A stretch of DNA of 7,353 nucleotides from NCBI GenBank assembly GCA_964502145.1, contig CAZCVI010000152.1:1-7353 (forward strand), read 5' to 3'. Positions 5,005 through 7,353 of this stretch are shown here, one piece after another (position 1 is the first letter of the stretch; each line of letters starts with the position of its first letter). Source of the stretch: CAZCVI01 sp964502145. Lineage in GTDB: Bacteria > Acidobacteriota > Aminicenantia > UBA2199. The translations under genes were made by a program, and so were the position numbers. A model generated the notes under the pieces. The model was given only the letters and a program-made list of their open reading frames with translations. It ran no database searches and was not told where the DNA came from.

Positions 5005-7047
5005 TCATTCCCCTTTTAAAGCCTTTGCAATCACCTCTTTTTGGTTGTATTTTTTAGCGTATTGTTCAGAACTATACAATTTACTCCCGGCACGAAAGGT
5101 GATATATTTATTGCAGCCGGGTGAAGAGACATAATAATTATCCGGTGTATACGTCACCCATTCACCATCACTGAAAACAATTAAAGTGGCAATTAAATTT
5201 CCTTTGGGAAACCCCCATATTTTAATCTCACCACCAGAACTCCCGGACACTATGGTTTTGCCATCCGCACAAATGGCCACGGAATTAACATAGCCCGTAT
5301 GTCCTTCAAATATCTTAATCGCCTGGCCGGTTTCTGTATCCCATGAGCGGATGGTTTGATCTTTGCTCCCGGACAGGATAGTTTTGCCATCCGCACTGAT
5401 GGCAACTGAATTAACACCATCGGTATGTCCATTAAAAACCCTGATCCCCTGACCGCTTTCTTTATCCCATAAGCGTACAGTTTTATCCTGACTCCCCGAT
5501 ACAATGGTTTTGCCGTCCGCACTAATAGCGACGGCTTCAACCCAATCGGTATGTCCTTTTAATATCCTTATTTCCTGGCCGGTTTCTTTATCCCAGACAC
5601 GGATGGTTTCGTCCCCGCTCCCGGACACGATGGTTTTGCTATCCGCACTGATGGCGACAGCATAAACAGTAGTAGTATGCCCATTTAATATCCTGCTCTC
5701 AAGGCCAGTTTCTTTATCCCAGATACGGACAGTCCCGTCCCAGCCCCCGGATGCGATAGTTTTGCCATCCGCACTGATGGCGACCACAGAAACAATAGAC
5801 GTATGCCCTTTAAATACCCTGCTTTCCTGACCGGTATCTTTATCCCATAGGCGGACGGTTCTATCCACGCTCCCGGACACGATGATTTTGCTGTCGGCAG
5901 AAATGGCGACTGATTGAACAGCATAAGAGTCTCCTTTTAATTTTCTACTTTCCTGTCCGGTTTCTTTATTCCATAAGCGGGGGGTTTTATCAAAGCTCCC
6001 AGATACGATGGCTTTGCCGTCCGCACTGATAGCGACGGATTGAACAGCAGAAGTATTGCCTTTAAATATCTTGCTCTCCTGGCCGGTTTCTTTATTCCAT
6101 ACTTGGACGGTTCGATCCATAATCCCGAACACGATGGTTTTACCATCTGCAGAAATAGCAACAGAATTAACTCCATTAGTCCGCCCACTAAATATCCTGG
6201 TTTCCTGACCAGTTTCTTTATCCCATAAACGGGCGGTTTTATCCAAGCTTCCGGATACGATGGTTTTACCGTCCGCAGAAATGGCCACGGAATTAACTAA
6301 AAGAGTATGTCCGCTAAAAGCCTTGATCTCTTGGCCAGTTTCTTTATCCCATACACGGACGGTTCTATCCAGACCCGCAGATACGATGGTTTTGCCGTCC
6401 GCAGAAATAGCCACGGAATTGACAGTAGAATTATGCCCTGTTAGTTGCCTGATTTCCTGGCCGGTTTCTTTATTCCATACACGGACGGTTCCGTCCTGGC
6501 TCCCGGACACGATGGTCTTGGCATCCGTAGAAATGGCAACGGAATTAACAGGATAAGTATGTCCTGTTAGTATCCTGGTAATCTGGCTGGTTTCTTTATA
6601 CCATAGGCGGATGGTTCGATCTTTGCTCCCGGACACGATGGTTTTGCCATCCGCGCTGATAGCGACGGCATTAACATCATCCCTATGGCCTCTAAAAATC
6701 CTGATTTCCTGGCCGGATTCTTTATCCCATAAGCGGACGGTTCGATCCTTGCCGCCAGACACGATGGTTTTGCCATCGGCACTGATGGCGACTGCATTAA
6801 CATCATCGGTATGACCATTAAAAATCCTGATTTCCTGGCCGGTTTTTTTATCCCATAAGCGGATGGTTCGATCATTACTACCGGATACGATTGTATTGCC
6901 ATCCGCACTAATAGCGACGGCATTAACATAATTACAATGACCGGTTTGGATCATAATTTCAACATCAGCTTGTGGGTATCCAACAGTTATGAAAATTAAG
7001 ATTAAACCTACTAATAAAATAAAAAATCTCACTGGTTGTTTCTTCAT
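5005..7047 (-). CDS. Exported WD40 protein with 14 gapless 42-residue repeats
   Basis: A 680-residue beta-propeller protein, probably a binding scaffold. Residues 1-27 are a signal peptide or membrane anchor (KKQPVR, then hydrophobic 8-23; possible cut after YPQA, though P at -3 is unusual). Residues 37-624 are 14 consecutive WD40 repeats, each exactly 42 residues with no insertion, enough for two seven-bladed propellers. All keep Trp29 of the unit; Asp23 is kept in 13, while repeats 7-9 lose the leading His (R, N, D). Residues 625-680 form a separate tail, starting FSDGEWVTYTPDNYYVSSPG and rich in aromatic and basic residues. It resembles tails seen after WD40 arrays in bacterial caspase-like proteins, but no caspase or other catalytic domain is present. 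The longest frame starts at 7083, but AGGAG six bases before the ATG at 7047, followed by a typical KK signal start, selects 7047. The convergent amidohydrolase ends 35 bp away. Partner and function are unknown. Confidence 0.92.
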   Translation of the reverse strand: MKKQPVRFFILLVGLILIFITVGYPQADVEIMIQTGHCNYVNAVAISADGNTIVSGSNDRTIRLWDKKTGQEIRIFNGHTDDVNAVAISADGKTIVSGGKDRTVRLWDKESGQEIRIFRGHRDDVNAVAISADGKTIVSGSKDRTIRLWYKETSQITRILTGHTYPVNSVAISTDAKTIVSGSQDGTVRVWNKETGQEIRQLTGHNSTVNSVAISADGKTIVSAGLDRTVRVWDKETGQEIKAFSGHTLLVNSVAISADGKTIVSGSLDKTARLWDKETGQETRIFSGRTNGVNSVAISADGKTIVFGIMDRTVQVWNKETGQESKIFKGNTSAVQSVAISADGKAIVSGSFDKTPRLWNKETGQESRKLKGDSYAVQSVAISADSKIIVSGSVDRTVRLWDKDTGQESRVFKGHTSIVSVVAISADGKTIASGGWDGTVRIWDKETGLESRILNGHTTTVYAVAISADSKTIVSGSGDETIRVWDKETGQEIRILKGHTDWVEAVAISADGKTIVSGSQDKTVRLWDKESGQGIRVFNGHTDGVNSVAISADGKTILSGSKDQTIRSWDTETGQAIKIFEGHTGYVNSVAICADGKTIVSGSSGGEIKIWGFPKGNLIATLIVFSDGEWVTYTPDNYYVSSPGCNKYITFRAGSKLYSSEQYAKKYNQKEVIAKALKGE
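5176..6939 (-). repeat. Tandem array of 14 x 126-bp WD40 units
   Basis: The array spans exactly 1764 bp, 14 units of 126 bp with no indel. Repeat 1 is 6814-6939 and repeat 14 is 5176-5301; the 7/8 boundary, where a first propeller would close, is at 6057/6058. The core encoding VAISADGKTIVSG is nearly constant in DNA as well as protein. Differences concentrate at unit positions 2-4, 6, 22, 24 and 41. Unit position 11 (Ser) uses TCT in repeats 4-7 and 9 but AGT or AGC in repeats 1-3, 8 and 10-13; repeat 14 has TGT (Cys). Confidence 0.95.
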
Positions 7048-7053
7048 CGTTTT

Positions 7054-7058
7054 CTCCT
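7054..7058 (-). promoter_or_regulatory. Ribosome binding site fixing the WD40 protein start
   Basis: AGGAG on the minus strand is separated by six bases from the ATG at 7047. The upstream ATG candidates at 7083 and 7071 have no comparable site, and starting there would place a hydrophilic MTGSMAPKQEKT stretch ahead of the signal sequence. Confidence 0.75.
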
Positions 7059-7123
7059 GTTTAGGTGCCATGGATCCTGTCAATTACTGTTATCCATCGG
7101 ACACCGACAAAACTTAAGTATTA

Positions 7124-7152
7124 ATGATATATTATTAGAAATGCCATGTCAA
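7124..7152 (-). promoter_or_regulatory. Strong sigma70-type promoter of the WD40 gene
   Basis: On the minus strand TTGACA (7152-7147, perfect) is followed by 17 bases and TATCAT (7129-7124, 5/6). The expected +1 is near 7117, leaving a leader of about 70 bases before the ATG at 7047. A second TTGACA at 7083-7078 has no -10 box at proper spacing. No operator-like palindrome is obvious over the promoter. Confidence 0.7.
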
Positions 7153-7209
7153 CTGAGTTAAAGGCAAGGGCAGGGTCCGTCATTATCTTTTTCCTTTTCT
7201 GCTGTAGGA

Positions 7210-7353
7210 TTATTGTGTATATTTCATTTTTCTAATGCCCAGTTTTTCATTCCACTTGATGTCTTCCAATAAAGGCGGCTGATTCTCTTTGGCTATACCC
7301 CTAATTAGACAACTGAGCCTAGTTTTCCCCCTTTTCCTGATGGTCTCGCCCGC
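7210..7353 (-). CDS. C-terminal end of an unidentified small protein, cut by the window edge
   Basis: A minus-strand frame is open from the window border at 7353 to a TAA at 7210-7212, giving the last 47 residues of a possible protein. It is basic at its left end (RKRGKTR) and then reads LIRGIAKENQPPLLEDIKW before ending MKYTQ. The pattern L..L..GI..EN followed by an acidic stretch and LG loosely recalls the C-terminal tail of MazE/AbrB-type antitoxins. This is a resemblance by eye, not a family assignment. No start codon is visible and no toxin-like frame follows downstream before the WD40 promoter. An open frame of this length can occur by chance. The rest of 7084-7209 holds the WD40 promoter and leader, and nothing else I can support. 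Confidence 0.3.
   Translation of the reverse strand, partial: AGETIRKRGKTRLSCLIRGIAKENQPPLLEDIKWNEKLGIRKMKYTQ

Noticed and set aside
5250..6929. Several repetitive open frames in other frames of both strands across the WD40 array
   Set aside because: They arise because an indel-free 126-bp repeat keeps any stop-free shadow frame open for several units; their compositions are low-complexity and they have no ribosome binding sites.
7048..7083. 12-residue extension of the WD40 protein
   Set aside because: It would put a hydrophilic stretch before the signal sequence, and AGGAG serves the ATG at 7047.
7121..7183. 20-residue minus-strand open frame (ATG at 7183) with AAGGA upstream
   Set aside because: It overlaps both hexamers of the WD40 promoter and has no recognisable features, so coding is unlikely.

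Overview
The window looks like a chromosomal segment of an uncultured or little-studied Gram-negative-type bacterium. The envelope evidence is a lipoprotein-type N-terminus on the amidohydrolase and a signal or anchor segment on the WD40 protein. An IspD-family gene suggests the MEP isoprenoid route. Base composition is moderate, with AT-rich intergenic stretches. I cannot name a taxon from the sequence alone.

Layout. Positions 1-223 are a leader with one short hairpin and a near-consensus sigma70-type promoter (179-207). It drives a GlcD-type FAD-linked oxidase (224-1615, +). Convergent to it is a probable two-gene minus-strand unit: an IspD-family cytidylyltransferase (2913-2209) followed by a DUF985/Cupin_5 protein (2139-1636). 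Positions 2914-3247 separate the divergent ispD and amidohydrolase genes. They hold a large nested inverted-repeat element: five CTGGAC units at an exact 9-bp period, then four GTCCAG units at the same period and a T8 run, all framed by a 19-bp outer inverted repeat. Next comes a lipoprotein-like D-aminoacylase-family amidohydrolase that lacks the usual HxH motif (3248-4969, +). Convergent to that is an exported WD40 protein (7047-5005, -) made of 14 gapless 42-residue repeats, with a strong promoter and ribosome binding site. The right edge (7210-7353, -) holds the C-terminal end of one more possible small gene, open at the window border.

How the genes fit together. No single pathway unites them; they read as independent small transcription units (oxidase; cytidylyltransferase plus cupin; amidohydrolase; WD40 protein). 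Three items deserve most attention. First, the WD40 array: its length is exactly 14 x 126 bp, diversity is concentrated at a few surface-type positions, and a two-class serine-codon marker records block duplications. Second, the CTGGAC/GTCCAG element sits between divergent genes, where a terminator is not needed. Third, the promoter geometry decides the start of the oxidase and predicts a leaderless ispD message. Start sites for the oxidase, cupin and WD40 genes were moved inward from the longest open frame on promoter or ribosome-binding-site evidence.
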